Positions 1 through 14,168 of a stretch of 64,000 nucleotides of DNA are shown in pieces. This DNA is from Coptis chinensis (taxonomy: Eukaryota; Streptophyta; Magnoliopsida; Ranunculales; Ranunculaceae), in contig CM027381.1 of assembly GCA_015680905.1 (NCBI GenBank), forward strand, positions 91,909,501-91,973,500. Direction: 5' to 3'. The position numbers were made by a program, and so were the translations under genes. The number at the start of each line of letters is the position of its first letter. The first letter of the stretch is position 1. Below the pieces are notes generated by a model, which did no database searches, was not told the origin of the DNA, and saw only the letters and a program-made list of their open reading frames with translations.

Positions 1-1444
1 CACTTTTCTTTAGGTCGGTCAAGTTAAACCACAACTCCCACACCCTCTACAAACCCCAAACCGTATTCAAACTTCAAATGGCTCAACGCCGTATTATACC
101 GGAGCAGATTTTCACTGCAGACCATTTCGCGCCGTTTTACGGTGACGAAATGGCTAGTAGAGACTGGAATAGTCTCTGGTACTCGACCGAAGACTTCTAC
201 TATGAAGACTTGGTCCGACGGTTCTACAACACCAGGGAGTTGGAGGAGAGTAGGATTTTTGTGATGGTAAGGAAGAAGAGAAGGGAGTTGACTACGGGAC
301 TGTTGGCTGAGATTCTAGGCATTCCACCTAGAATCCATCTGGAGGCCATTTCTACCAGAGCCCGGTTTGTGGGGTAGAGCCATTGATGGGCGTTCTATCG
401 TCATCAATGGGAGTTACAATCCAAACTCCCATTGTGTTCGCCAGGCATCACTGAGGACCAACCAGCTGGCTACAGCCCAGTGGATTGGTCGGAATGTCCT
501 AGGGAAGGACAAGGTCGGTGACATCGGTCCGACCTGCCTCCCGCGTGTTATGGGTACTCGAGGGCGCGAAATACGATTTACGTATCACGGAGTTTTTCTT
601 GAAAGCATGATCAGGGGGGTCGGAAGGTCTTTGGCACCTCTCCCTGTGCTTATTACTAAGATCATGCTGAAGATGAAAGCAACTCCTGCATCTGAGAGGA
701 TTTACATTGCCCTGCACCGTAACCCGCGTATCTATAGGGAGTGTATCCAACAAGTTTGGTTGAGGGCTGAGGATAGAGAAGAAGAAGAGGATGGTGGAGC
801 TGGGAATGAAGAGGAGGCTGGGGGACAGCAGGATGATTCGGAGGAAGATGAGGAGGATGGGACTTGCTTTGATACGGATGCCTCCGGAGGTGTTGGTCGA
901 TCTTTGGCGCATGGCTATGCTTCATAGGGGCATCGCGTTCACTCAACACTCTCTCAATGCAGATCTCGGACTTGACAGCGCGACCATTCATCGCGAACCG
1001 AGCTCCGCGCGGAGGAGGATGAGAGATGGGGAAGCGGCTGAGATGGAAGGAAAGCCCGATTTAGAGTCGATATGCTAGCGCTTCCCACCTCATACAGACT
1101 CGCCTCGAGGACACAACTCACGAGGCATGGCGTCGTCGGCCGAAGGGCGGCTATCTTCTTTGGACCTACGGAGCCGGGAGCCACCACTAGAGGCAGGTGC
1201 CCTCGGCCACCATTTGTCGAGGTGTTTAGAGAGGATGAGGAGTGATAGTCGTAGTTATTTTTGTTTTATAAGTTGTTGTTTTATTTACTTTTGTTGTTTT
1301 TATTGTAATGTAACTTTTATTTCCGTAATTTGAATTTTGTAAGTGAAAGGACCTCCGAATGAAAATTTTAATATAAGGGGTTATTTTTTTTTTGTGTGCT
1401 TGTTTCATATTGACCCCACCTTCCCAACTTGTTTGGGGGTGGTT
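1..1444 (+). mobile_element. Decayed Ty3/gypsy (Athila/Tat-type) internal region, 3' part
   Basis: This is the downstream part of an LTR retrotransposon whose 5' part lies outside the window. It contains broken ORFs (separate entry) and ends in the purine-rich motif TTGTTTGGGGGTGGTTTGAT near 1427-1446. The same motif precedes the LTR at 4865, so it is read as a polypurine tract followed by an LTR start. Bases 1080-1426 hold no ORF that I recognise. Athila/Tat membership is inferred from the polypurine tract and the ORF type; no reverse transcriptase or integrase is visible. Confidence 0.6.
78..1078 (+). pseudogene. Retrotransposon ORF fragment resembling the plant-transposon-protein domain
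   Basis: Three overlapping reading frames (78-377, 367-927, 791-1078) appear to be pieces of one protein broken by frameshifts near 365 and 900. The first piece has the pattern DLVRRFYNT followed about 40 residues later by LLAEILGIP, as I recall from the putative plant transposon protein domain near the 3' end of Athila-like elements. The middle piece ends in a very acidic Glu/Asp stretch (about residues 137-165 of its frame), common just after that domain. Function is unknown and the ORF is not intact. Confidence 0.5.
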
Positions 1445-3265
1445 TGATTATTCAAAGCTGTATTTTTTATAAAAAACCCTAGGGTAGAATTTTCCTGCGG
1501 AGTAAGGTGAAAATATGGTAGTTTAGGCATATCTATGATTGAGAATCATTGTAGGATGAAATCTAGATTAAATAGGTACATTCAGTCATAAAATCCAAAT
1601 AAGAGATACTGGGTTTGAATTAGAATCCAGGATATGAGTTGTTTCCGTTTTTCGAGTTTGGAAATTTTTGGATTTCGGAAGCGCCGTAATTAGTTTTGGC
1701 AACTTTCCGATCCATTCTAGCAACTTTATACCTATATAAACTTGATACAATCTATCCTCACAACTCACACTACACCTAAACTCCATCACTCACCCTTCAC
1801 CCCGCGATTCCCCGTTTGCGTCTCCATTTTCACAAAGCGCAACTTCGGGCTGGCGCCCAGCGCTCTAGTGGAGCCGCTCAGCGCCCTTCACTTTCGACGA
1901 AAATTTTGGTCGAGCGCTGGCTTCAAGTCAGCGACCAGCGACCAGCGCTTAAGTTTGGAATTCAAAATACAAAAGAAGCGCTAAACTTCGCCTAAGCGCC
2001 GCCAGCCGCTTGCTGATTTCTGGACCAGAAATTTTCCGGTTTTCGTAGCGTAGTATCCGGATCATTCGCAGCTATCCCAAAGCGTAATTTTGAGATGACA
2101 TCTCCAACATTGATACCGGAACAGTCTTTGAAGATTTGTTCCAAAAGCACTACTTACGGTGCTTGGTTTTGCGAGGTGATCACATCGTTGGTGGGAACCT
2201 CTTATGGTAACACCGGCTGAACTTTATTCTCCAAAGACTTGCATCTTATTTTTATAATAACTGCATTTTCTTTGAGAGACCGGATGGAGAACAAGTGTTC
2301 TCCATCACCATCGACGATGAACCAATGGAAATTACCGGTGTTCTTGCTAGCATTTGTTCTTGGACTTGCTATGCCGGATGAGATACAAGACCCATGGTGC
2401 TATTAGATTCGATAATATGCATGTCTATACTTATGAGTCTTTGCACGAGGCTTATGGGGCAGGCATTTTTCGTATTGAGGACCAAGGGGACTATAACGTT
2501 TACCTTGGTAGCCCTTTGTCCATGAACATAGGAGCTGTTATGTTTTGGATTATGCTAAACATTTTAGGGAATGGCGTTTTTCTTACGTGAATGGCGCCAC
2601 TTGCGGCGTTTTCCTTGCTTTAGCCAATGGACGCCGGTTCTATGACCTTCCCGGGACTTTGATGTCTAGTTTAGCACGAGCCCATACCATGAGGCATAAG
2701 TACCTTCTTATGCCCTGTTCTAATTCACGTATTATGCTATGTTTCTTTCCTGTTTTTTGTACACGTTTCCACGGATTGGATTAAGGTAGACGCAGTGCGA
2801 CCCACCAATAGTATTATTCGATCTTTTTCCGCGTAATGACTTGGCATGGGTGGCGGATCTGACCTCACCGAGGTTCGCCTACACCCCATCAGACCAAGTG
2901 GCACTTAATAGGTTAGCAACCATAGATGATAAATGGCGTGAAGCCCGGCAAATTATCATAGCATGGCAGGACGCGAAGGAACCTCACTTCTTTATAGAAG
3001 TAGAGGATGACGAAGATGACGCATAACAACGGGAGCGGAGGTAAGTTTTAGTTCTGTTAGTGTCTGCTTATGTCCCAAGCAATTTAATTATGTTAACCCC
3101 ATAATGGGTAGAACTCTTATAGAGTTGTGTCAGTTTTTATTTCCTATATTAGTACGTTCTAACTTTGTTTTGCAGATGTCCTGAAATTCACGCGTTTCAA
3201 TGGTATTTTTCCTACCCTCTTTATTTAAATGCTTTGAGGACAAAGCATGCTTTTTGTTTGGGGGC
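1445..3265 (+). mobile_element. Second decayed LTR-retrotransposon module (LTR-like start, ORF fragments, polypurine tract)
   Basis: The segment starts right after a polypurine tract with TGATTATTCAAAGC, like an LTR start. A TATA-like CCTATATAAACTTG lies near 1731, a plausible LTR promoter. Broken ORFs follow at 2354-2590, 2545-2784 and 2841-3026; the last ends in an acidic tail. A purine tract, GAGGACAAAGC then TTTGTTTGGGGGC, lies at about 3236-3266, the position expected at the 3' end of an internal region. Whether this is one element or two nested ones cannot be settled from the sequence alone. Confidence 0.4.
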
Positions 3266-3850
3266 ATAGAAACACGTGTAATTAAGACATCTGTTACGAT
3301 ATAGATAGACATAAAATGCATTTGTCTCTAGTTAAAATTTCAAAAATTTAAAAATATAAATAAATAAGTCATGCTATACACTTAGGAATATTGGTATTGT
3401 TTCTTTCTCCATGCTTTTAACAATCTAGAAGTCTCACATAGCTGTTGCATCAGAATAATTGTTAGAAACTTAGGTTAATACGTAGGTAATAATCTTTGCA
3501 TCTATCTATAAATATATTACATGAGTATCTATGATTGTTAGCAGTAAGTTTCTGAAATCTAGGCTAGAGTACTTATTTTACAAATCCTGTGAGAATATAG
3601 CCTAAAGCCTTTATATGAGCTGAAACATTTGAGAAATGACACAAGGGAGAAGTAAAATCGGATAGAGAAATCACACGCGTCCACTTGCTTGATCACTAAA
3701 CCATATCCTAAGTGAGAATTTAGGCCGCTCTTTGGATCGATATAGCCAGAAATTCAAACCTATGAATTATTTTCCGCTAGTCACCACTCTGAGCCTTTTC
3801 TTTAGCCTTCCATACACCACAATTCCTTTACCCTGTTACAAAAAAAAAAA

Positions 3851-3885
<35 letters not shown>

Positions 3886-4819
3886 ATAAATCAACCTACC
3901 CAATTTAGAATAAGTCTGAGAATAGAATGAGTGAAGAAAGAAGAAGAGAAAAACCTGTGTAAACAAAAATTAGCAGTTGCTTCAGAAAAAGAAAAGAAGT
4001 TTTCATCCAAAGAAAAGAAAAAAAAGAAATAAAAATAAAATAAAAACTCCAAAAAATAGAATAAAAGGGAGTCAAAAGCCAAAGAAAAGAAAAAAAAAAT
4101 ATGGCTAAGGATGGAAACAAATTGTAGAAGCAAAAGTAAATAACAAGGTTTTCTCTAGTTACATAATATGAAGACTCTATTATCTCAGACTTGTCCTTTA
4201 GAATATCCATTTCCTTCCTTCTTAAACCATCTCCTAATCCCCGTAACACCTAATAAAGACCTCTAGCTCAATTAGGAATAGGTTAGTGTGATAGTAAGTG
4301 GCAGATGTGTTTGATCGACCCGACTTCCTTGTTGTCATTGAGATTGTAAGGTAAAGTGTGCCCACTGCCTTTGGAGTAGCGAAACTTGAGTGGAAAAATC
4401 AGAGTGTTGTTTCTTAACTATTATTGTGAGAACCTACTTGGGGACGCTATTAGGAGTTCTCGAAAAAACAAACCCGCTAAACATTTGATAGTACTACTCA
4501 TTGTATATATGTTTATTGTAGATGATTGATTATTATGCATATATTAACTTAGGGTTTTGACTAGTTATTCTTATGTAATTGCTAGAGAGATGTATAGATA
4601 GTTGAGCATGAATAAGGAAACAATAGTTTTATTTTCTTAGTCGTTGTAGTATAGATGAAGTTTGTGAGTACCTTCATGGGGAAAACTCTCCACGAGGCTA
4701 TAACTCGTCCACTAGGGAATTCCTAGTGGTTTAAGGCCTTGTTGCATATGGTCAATGCAATCGCATTTCAGTAAACGAGATTAGGTAGAACTCCATTTTT
4801 GGTCACTTATTCTAATTTC
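3266..4819 (+). other. Non-coding retrotransposon 3' internal region
   Basis: No gene is seen. The stretch has an A-rich run at about 3838-3885 and A/G-rich sequence to 4120. Lines such as the one around 4430-4480 resemble the long non-coding stretch between the last ORF and the 3' LTR of Athila-like elements. ORFs read from the minus strand here are low-complexity Phe/Leu translations of the A-rich tract and are not genes. Confidence 0.45.
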
Positions 4820-4864
4820 TCATCTTTGCTTGAGGACAAGCAAAATCTTTGTTTGGGGGTGGTT
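4820..4864 (+). other. Polypurine tract upstream of the 3' LTR
   Basis: The bases read CTTGAGGACAAGCAAAATC, then TTTGTTTGGGGGTGGTT. This is the typical plus-strand priming tract of Ty3/gypsy elements of the Athila/Tat branch. The LTR starts right after it with TGATAAGAGCCC. Confidence 0.65.
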
Positions 4865-6286
4865 TGATAAGAGCCCAAAACTGTAGTTTTAACTCCTTAA
4901 CAATCATACTTTTAGACCAATTATGTGAGTAATAAGTAAGAGTTAATACTGATTACGTGTTTTTATGCATTTCAGGCTTCAAAGTCCATTATAATGCGAG
5001 AAATGTGCCATTTTAGCGAGATAAAGGAGCAAAAGTCGTGAGAACTTCGAATGCCATATCTTTGGACTCAGACCTCGGAATGAGGCCTACCTTATGTCAA
5101 AATGACCGGCTCGGAAAGAGCTTTGCAATGGTCCAAGCCTTGACCCAATCAGAGGAGCAGAAGTGGACGAAAAGTCTGTGGAAGCCAACTGCAGCTGAAG
5201 AGGCCTTTTTGGACTTGAAAGAATTGGGTTTTGGGCTGATTCTCTGGCCCAAAACATGGCTCCCAAGCCCATGCACGATTTTGGATCTGAATGTATAAGA
5301 ACAAAAGCTTAACTCTTTGTTAATGGTAGATTAATTAGTAGAGAATTAGGGTAGATAGCTTAGAATAGAAAGTAGCCATTAAAATAGCTTCTAGATCTAG
5401 ATTTAATTGTTTTATTTAATTAGTTTCAAATCCTTTATTAGATTAAACCCTTGGAGCTTGTTCTTCAATTCGATTAAATCAATAAAGTAGTATTCTTTAT
5501 CAATTTCGATTTTGTCAAATCGATTCTAGATCTAATTTCAATTCATGTCCTTATTTCAATTTAGTCATTAAATTAGATTTCATTATTGTTTAATTAAGTA
5601 AATTTCAATGCTTTATATTATGTTTAGTTTTAATCTAAATGGAAATGATTTGGAATGATTCGAGGCTAAACCTCCATTAGAGGGGTCGTGAAGCCTTGAT
5701 GAAAGCTTGATTCGATTATCGTAGAAGTCGTCATTATTTTCTATTCCACTCTAGAAATGATTAGTTCACCATGAGAATGGGTTTAATTGTTCACATGCTA
5801 GTTATGAATTGGTAGAAATGCCATGTATAATTAGGGATTAGGAATAACCAATTGTTCTGCGAAGCAGTTCAATTCGGATTACGACGATTCGTCGTTAGTG
5901 GATTAAGTTGAGTTAAGGTGGAATCAATCCCCCTCTAACTCCTTATCATAGAATCAACGTAGCATTCCCATAATTATTTAGATAATCGACTAGTTGCATC
6001 TTGTGGGTAGTTGCATCGTAGTATAATTCCCTTCGTAAAACTCTCATTGACTTAAAACCGACTAGTTAGATTAGAAAACATCCATGCTAGAGCACTAGGA
6101 GTGGAACGAACTTATCTACTCCACTATATCTCATAGGATTGAGAGTAGAAAATCTTTGATAAACTTATAGCATCATTCAGTTTTAGTTTTACTTGCGTTT
6201 GTAAGTGTCATCGCTTTATCTCGTAGGTAGACTATACATTTTATGTTTATCACTACTTGATCTCAAAAACACTATCAAGTACTATC
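4865..6286 (+). mobile_element. 3' LTR of a Ty3/gypsy (Athila-like) element
   Basis: It begins TGATAAGAGCCCAAAACTG and ends CACTATCA at 6276 or 6286; the ambiguity comes from a 10-bp duplication ACTATCAAGT there. TGATA/TATCA gives the short inverted ends. A second, diverged copy lies on the minus strand at 20859-22347 and shares the start, a central block around ATGCCATATCTTTGGACTCA and the AAATGACCGGCTC block. The ORF at 5038-5298 falls inside this conserved LTR block and is chance coding, not a gene. The 5' LTR and target duplication are outside the window. Confidence 0.65.
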
Positions 6287-7969
6287 AAGTTACCAACCTA
6301 GAGTAAATAATTGTAAATTGTTCACAACAATAATAGATAAAAGTGCAATTTTGGTCGTACAGAGTAACAATATAATAGGTATGCAGAAGCCAAATTTCTT
6401 CTAATGTCAAATTCAATATCTACAACATACTATAGATCAATTTCATCCCAGTCAATTAATAGGACACATCATCACTATTCCTAACTTAAAAATCACTTAC
6501 AACATATCATTCTTTAGGCCCAATATTCAGTATCACCGAGTTTAATGAGGTCCCTAGCTGAAGTACTATGCAAATACTATTTGAGTAACAAACAATACCA
6601 TCGACACCTCCAAACAAATTCATGGTAAGTACATAATGAATTCCACAGGCTCCCCTTCTTTTCTTGCAACATTTGATTAACCATAAGCAGAAGCCTATAC
6701 AGATGTATACATATCGATTAGAATCGGACAATAATGGACATAGGTTTTGTTACTTGCAGGTAACAAACTTATTTTCAAATGAAAAAATTTCTATACTTTA
6801 TGACACTGAGATGAAGGGATTCTCCAAGAGCTAGACTGATAAAGACTCCCTAAGAAGGCATGAAGCAAGGGCTGATATAACATCAAACAACAGATCTACA
6901 ATCACCGACAATATATATTCCCAATCATCTCGGCGTACTTGGCACTGTCTTAAGCATGCACGATTGCATTGCCTCTTATGTATTCCTTTAAAAACCTCCT
7001 GCATCAAAAAGAAATGCCATGCATACTTTGATCATATCTATAAACCAATACATAGTTCAAACTTCAAACAATATAGCTTCCTCTAAAGCTCCATTCCCTT
7101 TGTACAAAAGAAAAGGGAAGGGAAAAAAAGTACTCTGCAGATGATGTTGCTATCCTTGCATTGCTCCCTATGTCAATATAGAAAACCAATAGTCTAAGAA
7201 AGCCAATAGAGGCAGTCAAACCCCACAAAACCTCCCTATATAGGTTTTTTACCCATATGGTATCCCAACCAATATCACCCGATGCATTCTATGATCTCTC
7301 GAATCTATAGTTGGGATAGGAAGTTTTACATTACCTTCTCAATAAGTTCTCTACAATACAATGGAAAACTTGGATGGGATGAGGAAAGATAGGAGATTAG
7401 AGCATGTTGCATTACTTTCAGAACTGTGAGGGACTAAGGGAGAAGATTAAAAAGCCACAATGAGCCGAGTCATTTTAGGAATGTTGGGCTCGAGACCTCA
7501 TGGACACAGATCCTTCCACTCCTATTGTTGTTCAGGCTTGGCGTTAAAGGGCGTACCGCAATGTATAGGACAGCTTAAAAAAGATAAGATGCAAAAATCG
7601 TATTGTCAAATCGACTTCTAAATGATCCATTGTGCTCTACCGCCTGGAACATCAAAGCGGTAGTAAAGGCATCTCTCAAGGATGCCTTGATGTGCAAGGA
7701 TTTAGAATAAATGTAAGCTCCACGTTCTTAACAGTTCCTACAATTGAACCACAAAGGAAAAAAAAGGATAGTAATCAGTATTAAATAGAGTAAATGAATA
7801 TCAATAAAATATATTTTTTTTAATACTACTAAACCGTACAACTTTTTCCCTTCTTCATGTCAGGTATATATGCGGTGTGCCTGTGTTGTAAACCAAAACT
7901 TTGAGTTCAAATTAGAACTTATTTAAGTCATTGCCAAAACACAAATGGTTCACATGAAAGTAAAGGGAA

Positions 7970-9116
<1,147 letters not shown>

Positions 9117-10663
9117 CTGAAAGAAAAGGAAAGTTGTATGGAAGTGTAACTGTGTAAGTATTTAGGAATTCCAACACGCAACTCAATGGGATTGTATAGT
9201 GGATAACCAACGTCATGTCCTTAAGGTGAACAAATTTGATAGATTAGCTAATCAAACTAAGAAAGTGAGAAAGACACATAATTTTATAGCTATGAAAGAA
9301 AATTATAGCTTATGGAATTAGTACATTAGTGATAAGGAAAACAGAGAATATATCAAACCTACTCGAACAACACACCACACCCACCATGAATGAAATCACT
9401 CACTGCAACAAATTGAACGACACAAATAACAATATTATCTTCTTCGTCTTCACGTTGAGTTCTTATTTGGTTTTAAACTATATATTTTCTTGTCCCATGG
9501 CAAAGAAAGTTTAAGATTAAAAAAGAACGAAGTTGTACATATATTTCTCAATCGCTATGGAGCAATCCGTTACCAAGACTGATACAAAGTAAGCCCAGTA
9601 ATATTGACTCAGATGATTTGTAGGAATTCACTAAAATAAGTTTATTCTAACCATTGTAACTGTTCCTCAAGTTCCTTGCTAGCCAGTGAATTTTGCTCAA
9701 TTATGTAATAGTTGTTCTTTTGACCCGATTCTAGCTAACTCTGATTCTTGGTGTCATGAGACCCTCAATTTTTCCATTTCCATTTAGGTCTAATTATAGA
9801 GTTTAACGGAACAGTAGGAATAGTAAGACCCATTGCTTCTTTCATTACCCTTCATAATAAAAAAACATAACAATATACAATCAAGACAGATCGCTATTAA
9901 TGCTCAAATTACATATAAGAGTTCTCATCATGTATGCAAGTACTTATAATAGTTTTTTCTTTAAGGATTTTGTATTATAGACTGTGTATGCATTAGTCAA
10001 TTAACTGTAAGATCTATAGGGAGTTAAGGCACACAAATTTATAAGGTGTGTTTTGCTGGAAAAATAGGTACCTAGGTTTAATTTGTACATATCGCCATGT
10101 CCAAGACACTAAATCAAATAAAAAATACTCTAAATATGTAGATATGGCTCACTCAAAATAACCAATTTGCATAGCTTCAAAACGTTCAAGTAATTATTAT
10201 CCGCTCCGAAGACTTTCGCTTGAAGCTAGTTGTCTCTACTAATTGTTTCATTGTCTTAAAGTTAATTGGGTGTTATGTTAATTATCTCTTTGTAAGGTTC
10301 GTCATATATGTTATTTCTTTGTAAGGTACGTCATATCTCGAGAACTACAGATTCTACACCTTACCAACTGTACAAATAGTAAAGGTGAATCTAGCTAAAA
10401 GCACGATGAATAGATGAACAATTATCCCTTGGTCAAAATTTGAGGATATACCGATATAGTTGATTACTTGATTGTTTCAGAAACTCAATATTCACACATA
10501 TTTTACAACAAATATGTTGTTAGATTCCTTGTGGGTTTAGATGTAGCAGTTCATTGTAAAAGTAATACACTACTTAACATATTTGGAAGCAGATCAAGAA
10601 AAAAAAACAAAGTACAACTTAACATTTAATATTGTACCCAAGTTTTCAACTTAACATTATTAC

Positions 10664-10772
10664 CTTGAGAGCCACCCAACATCTTAAGGGCATTTGCAGA
10701 TCGTAGGTGCAAATTTGGTGACCAACATCTCCTCGCTTTGCTATGAATCTGTGAGTTTGGAGTAGAGGCCAT
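10664..10772 (-). pseudogene. First exon of a GARP/G2-like (HHO/NIGT1-type) transcription factor, captured
   Basis: The minus-strand exon runs from an ATG at 10772-10770 to a donor G/GTAATAATG after base 10664, giving 36 codons plus one base. The translation holds KARRCWSPNLH and NALKMLGGSQ. These correspond to the start of the GARP MYB-like DNA-binding domain of HHO/NIGT1 (HRS1-related) proteins, normally RRCWSPELHRRF...LGGSQ. The helix that follows in the family (ATPKQIRELM, SHLQKYR) is not seen nearby. HRRFVNAL has changed to HLRSANAL, so DNA binding would be lost. It sits about 470 bases inside the 5' end of Helitron-like element A. Confidence 0.75.
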
Positions 10773-11182
10773 TAAAAATTAAAGATTATCTTCTTTGTTG
10801 CAAAAACCATGAGGTGATTTCTTCTTCATCAGTATATATTTAAAAAAAAAACCTCAATTTTTCTCAGAATCGTAAAAAAAATATGAAAATCTTTAGAGAT
10901 AATTTGTTTGGGTTCTTTACCGGAGTTGAATCCGAAAAGTAAGAGGAGAAGAAAGAGTTTTAGACGGAGAAGAAAGGGGTTTTTTTAGTGTTGTGACCGA
11001 ATTGGTGTTTTGGGTTTAACTTTAATATTGGAGAGGAAACCACAGTTTAGTACATAGGGGTTTATTGAGTTTTTTAGTGTTTTGTTTGATGTAAAGGTTT
11101 TTTTACTTCCTATTTAGTCTCATATTTTTTCTAAATTCCCCTGCTGACGTGGACAGCCCCAATGAGCCCAAAAAGGGATTGC

Positions 11183-11238
<56 letters not shown>
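11183..11238. repeat. (AT)n microsatellite at a Helitron-like terminus
   Basis: This is about 25 AT units directly next to the TC end of element A. Shorter AT runs are found at the equivalent place at 13450-13472 and 20845-20853, so the tract appears to be part of the terminus that has expanded. Confidence 0.9.
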
Positions 11239-11240
<2 letters not shown>

Positions 11241-11953
11241 ATAAAGAGGGGTTTTGTAATGTTCAATAAGGTCTTAGTATATGTATAGATTCAAGTTTAG
11301 GATAATACCTTTTGGCTAACCGCGATGGATTTGAATCTTATGCGGCATCTTAAATGGCACACACAGGTATATAGGTCTTAATTGCATTCTTCATCCACCT
11401 CCAAAGTCCAAAAGCTCCAAACCAAGAAAAAAAACGAAAAACGAGAATAAAAAAGAAAATCACTGATCCATTGGACATGGGCTTTTTTATAATAGTTGTA
11501 TGCATGAACTCATCGTCAAAATATATTGCAGTAAATATGGATTATGAAAATTAAAATTCATGTATTATTTGGATTAATATGTTCTTCTATTATGGAAAAG
11601 ACAATAGTGACCTAGAAGTACTAACAGGAACAAATTTTAGGTCAAATACAAAGCACTGCCCACACTACAACCATGAAAGCACAAATTAAAATTTGGCTTG
11701 GTGGGAAATTATGTTTTAGTCTCTGTGGTGCTTCTATGGTGCATCTAGACCTTCAAATGATTTCTCAACTCACAACCACTACATATGAAGAACTTTTCAA
11801 TTAAACAAACCAATATAATTCACAAAATATAACTCGTGGACTTACAAAGATCGAAGACGGGGGTAAAGGACATTACCAACCTCACTAACAGGGGTTAGTT
11901 TGATTTACTTGATGACATATTCAATTATACTATGCATTCACTACTAAATACAT

Positions 11954-12083
11954 TTTTTTTTTTTTTGTTTGGTAAGCCTGTTTTAAATGAGATCAGTAAC
12001 TCTTTGATCTTTGGCGGGATTGAACTTGGACCTCACGGTATCATCACCCAAAGGTTTTACCGACTTTGCTAGTCGACACCTGC
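11954..12083 (-). mobile_element. tRNA-derived SINE with 15-bp target-site duplication
   Basis: The 130-bp insertion is flanked by a perfect 15-bp direct repeat CACTACTAAATACAT at 11939-11953 and 12084-12098. On the minus strand it starts with an A-box-like TAGCAAAGTCGG, then a B-box-like GGTCCAAGTTCAATCCC, and ends in a poly(A) tail (the plus-strand T run at 11954). The TTACCAAAC before the tail is typical of plant tRNA-derived SINEs such as the Au type. All the expected SINE parts are present. Confidence 0.9.
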
Positions 12084-12242
12084 CACTACTAAATACATAT
12101 CATAAGGAAACATTCTTTCCTTCTGTACACCTATCTTAAAAAACTAATTAAATTCTGAGTCTTTGATGAATCTAAAGCCAAATAGATATTTTATGCAGCC
12201 ATATCCTCGATCTTTTAAAAATGGAACAAAGAAGAAGCTTAC

Positions 12243-12975
12243 CTTGGTCGCTTCGGGTGAAGGCCCTCCCGAGAAAATCTTGCAAGGTCCAGAAGGAGCC
12301 TTATTCCACCATTGGACATTACTACTTCCCCTTTCAAAATCAACAGGAGCATTTTCATCATCAATGACGACAAAAGTCAAACACACTCCTGTCCATTGTA
12401 TTATCGGCAAATAGCGAAGCAACTCCTTTAAATGTGTCCTTGAAGATGGCAAGTAACAACTTATCTCTTATACTATATCTCGCAAAATCACCTTTTGATT
12501 CAAGAGATGGATAGTTCAGAGCACACATAACCTTCAAGCTTTCTGTTGATGACATGCAACAGTTTCAAAACCTTGGCTGGAAAAAATTCAGTCCTTAAAA
12601 CGTCTAAACCAATCAAATTAGGAAGTTTATTCCACACCTGTGATGCCAAATTCCAGTTTATATTTCTCGTCCCAGTAACAGAAAGAAAACGAACATAAAC
12701 CACATTTCCCAACGCCACAGCATCAACATTCAAACAGTCAAACAAATCTCTTCCAATTGTTTACAATTTTTTGCCAAAGCATTAATAGCATCTTCACCAA
12801 CATCCATAACTCCCGAAAGCCTCAATATCCTCAACTTAGGACAACATAGACCAACCATCTTAATAGCATCACTACTAATCCTTTCACAAAACTCAGGCCC
12901 AAGTTGAAGACTCTCTAGTTTCTCATGTCGTGCAGCCATAACTGATAAGTTAGCATCAATACCAATCACAATTTC
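12243..12975 (-). pseudogene. ARABIDILLO-like F-box/armadillo protein, broken fragment
   Basis: Minus-strand pieces follow the order of ARABIDILLO proteins, which are F-box, LRR and armadillo-repeat proteins tied to root branching. The LRR part has MAARHEKLESLQLG, FCERISSDAIK and CCPKLRILRLSG, followed by FDCLNVD and LPNLIGLDV. The linker has SLKVMCALN and LFADNT, and the first armadillo repeat has TFVVIDDENAPVD. Coding is broken. A 1-base frameshift follows QLEEI near 12745. About 50 codons are missing between the linker and VVIDDENA. Further shifts follow, although the DNA still aligns to the GGIRLLLDLA region and stops at a preserved donor AAG/GTAAGC after 12243. The F-box and most armadillo repeats are absent. 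It was captured as DNA inside Helitron-like element B. Confidence 0.9.
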
Positions 12976-14168
12976 AATTTGTCATAAATTACCCATTTTG
13001 TTTGCTTTATAAACACCAAAAAAGAGAGGAAAATTTAATACCTGATAATTAAGTTTAGTGTACTTTCGTAGCACAGTGAAACAAAACAACAGATGGCCCC
13101 AAAGCCATTTTTTAGATCCCACTTCATCTTTAGAGAGTTTTTTTTGTGAGAGACTTCGGAGTGTCTGACGAAGGTTGGGTTTTGTTTTATTGTTGATTAA
13201 TGTGTTGAATTTTGGCATTGGAAGAGATACAATCTAATTGAAAATGGAGACGGAATGTTTTAAAACGAAACGAAGGTTTTAGGTGGGTTTTGCTAATACG
13301 CTTTCCATTTTAAGTTGGAGACTTTTTAAGTTGTTCGCCAGTTTTTCTCCGCTTTTTTCTTAATCCATCCTGATTTCCCGTGAGTAAAAAGTAGGTACTT
13401 AAAATTTGCTGACGTGGACACCCTCAAAGAAAAGGAAAAGGGACTGCTATTATATATATATATATATATATATTAGGAGAAGAAATTGCACAAATGGGCA
13501 TTTTGGTTCTATTAGTATAGGCCCTACTCATAAAGACAATAAAGGAAAACAATTATTTTAACTTCGAGGACAAACACCCAAATGACCAAAAGTTGACATG
13601 CTAATCCATATATACAAAGAGAGAAATTATATACCTTCAGTATGTGTCTTGTATTAGCCAAGAACATTGGAATGGAATCAAGATTAGCAATTTTTTTTGT
13701 TTTTTGCAACCTGTTGTGACAGCAAGCCCATTAGCAACTGCCAAATGGAATTTCTAATTTCTAACAAAATAAGTTACATACATGTACAAAGAAATCGCGC
13801 CCTTATTTTTTTTTATGAGATATCTAGTCTCACGTACCTTCCATATAGACTCAAACACCAAACTCCTGCTACCAAGACATGTATGTGGTGGGTGGTCATA
13901 TCAACGAATGACAATGTTCACCTAAAAGCATATAGCAACAAATTCAAAGTTAACAATTTTTAGCCAGAGAGACACTCAAAAATCCAAATAAAAGAAGAAT
14001 TATGACACAATATGCAATAAGCTTTTCACAATTACTAAACTGAAAGTGCAGCAGACAATTAAGAAATCTTCACATTATGACACCCAAACCATATCAATTA
14101 TATTTGGTGAAAAAGAAAAATCCCACAAAAATTTATAAAAACAAAGTAATAATGAAAATTAATAGATA

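Larger units (their letters stand above)
11242..13480 (-). mobile_element. Helitron-like element B carrying an ARABIDILLO fragment
   Basis: The minus-strand 5' end is at about 13478-13480: TCTCCTAATATATA, an AT run, AATAGCAGTCCCTTTTCC, then GTCCACGTCAGC. Bases 13245-13440 resemble the subterminal bases of the copy ending at 20858 (GTGAGTAAAA..GGTACTTAAAATTTGCTGA). An ATG-led minus-strand ORF with a donor (about 13218-13043) was not identified. The ARABIDILLO fragment lies at 12243-12975 and a SINE at 11954-12083. No certain 3' end was found, so the lower boundary is only the end of element A. Confidence 0.5.

Noticed and set aside
3891-4249. Minus-strand ORFs rich in Phe and Leu, resembling membrane proteins
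   Set aside because: They translate an A/G-rich low-complexity tract in the retrotransposon 3' region. No start context, motif or conservation is visible.
5038-5298. 86-residue plus-strand ORF
   Set aside because: It lies within the conserved block of the LTR, which also occurs at 21900-22100 without a matching ORF, so it is chance coding.
7440-7740. LINE-like coding on the plus strand (DPSTPIVVQAWR and following)
   Set aside because: Only a short phrase resembles LINE polyproteins, stops follow at once, and no reverse transcriptase motif is visible.
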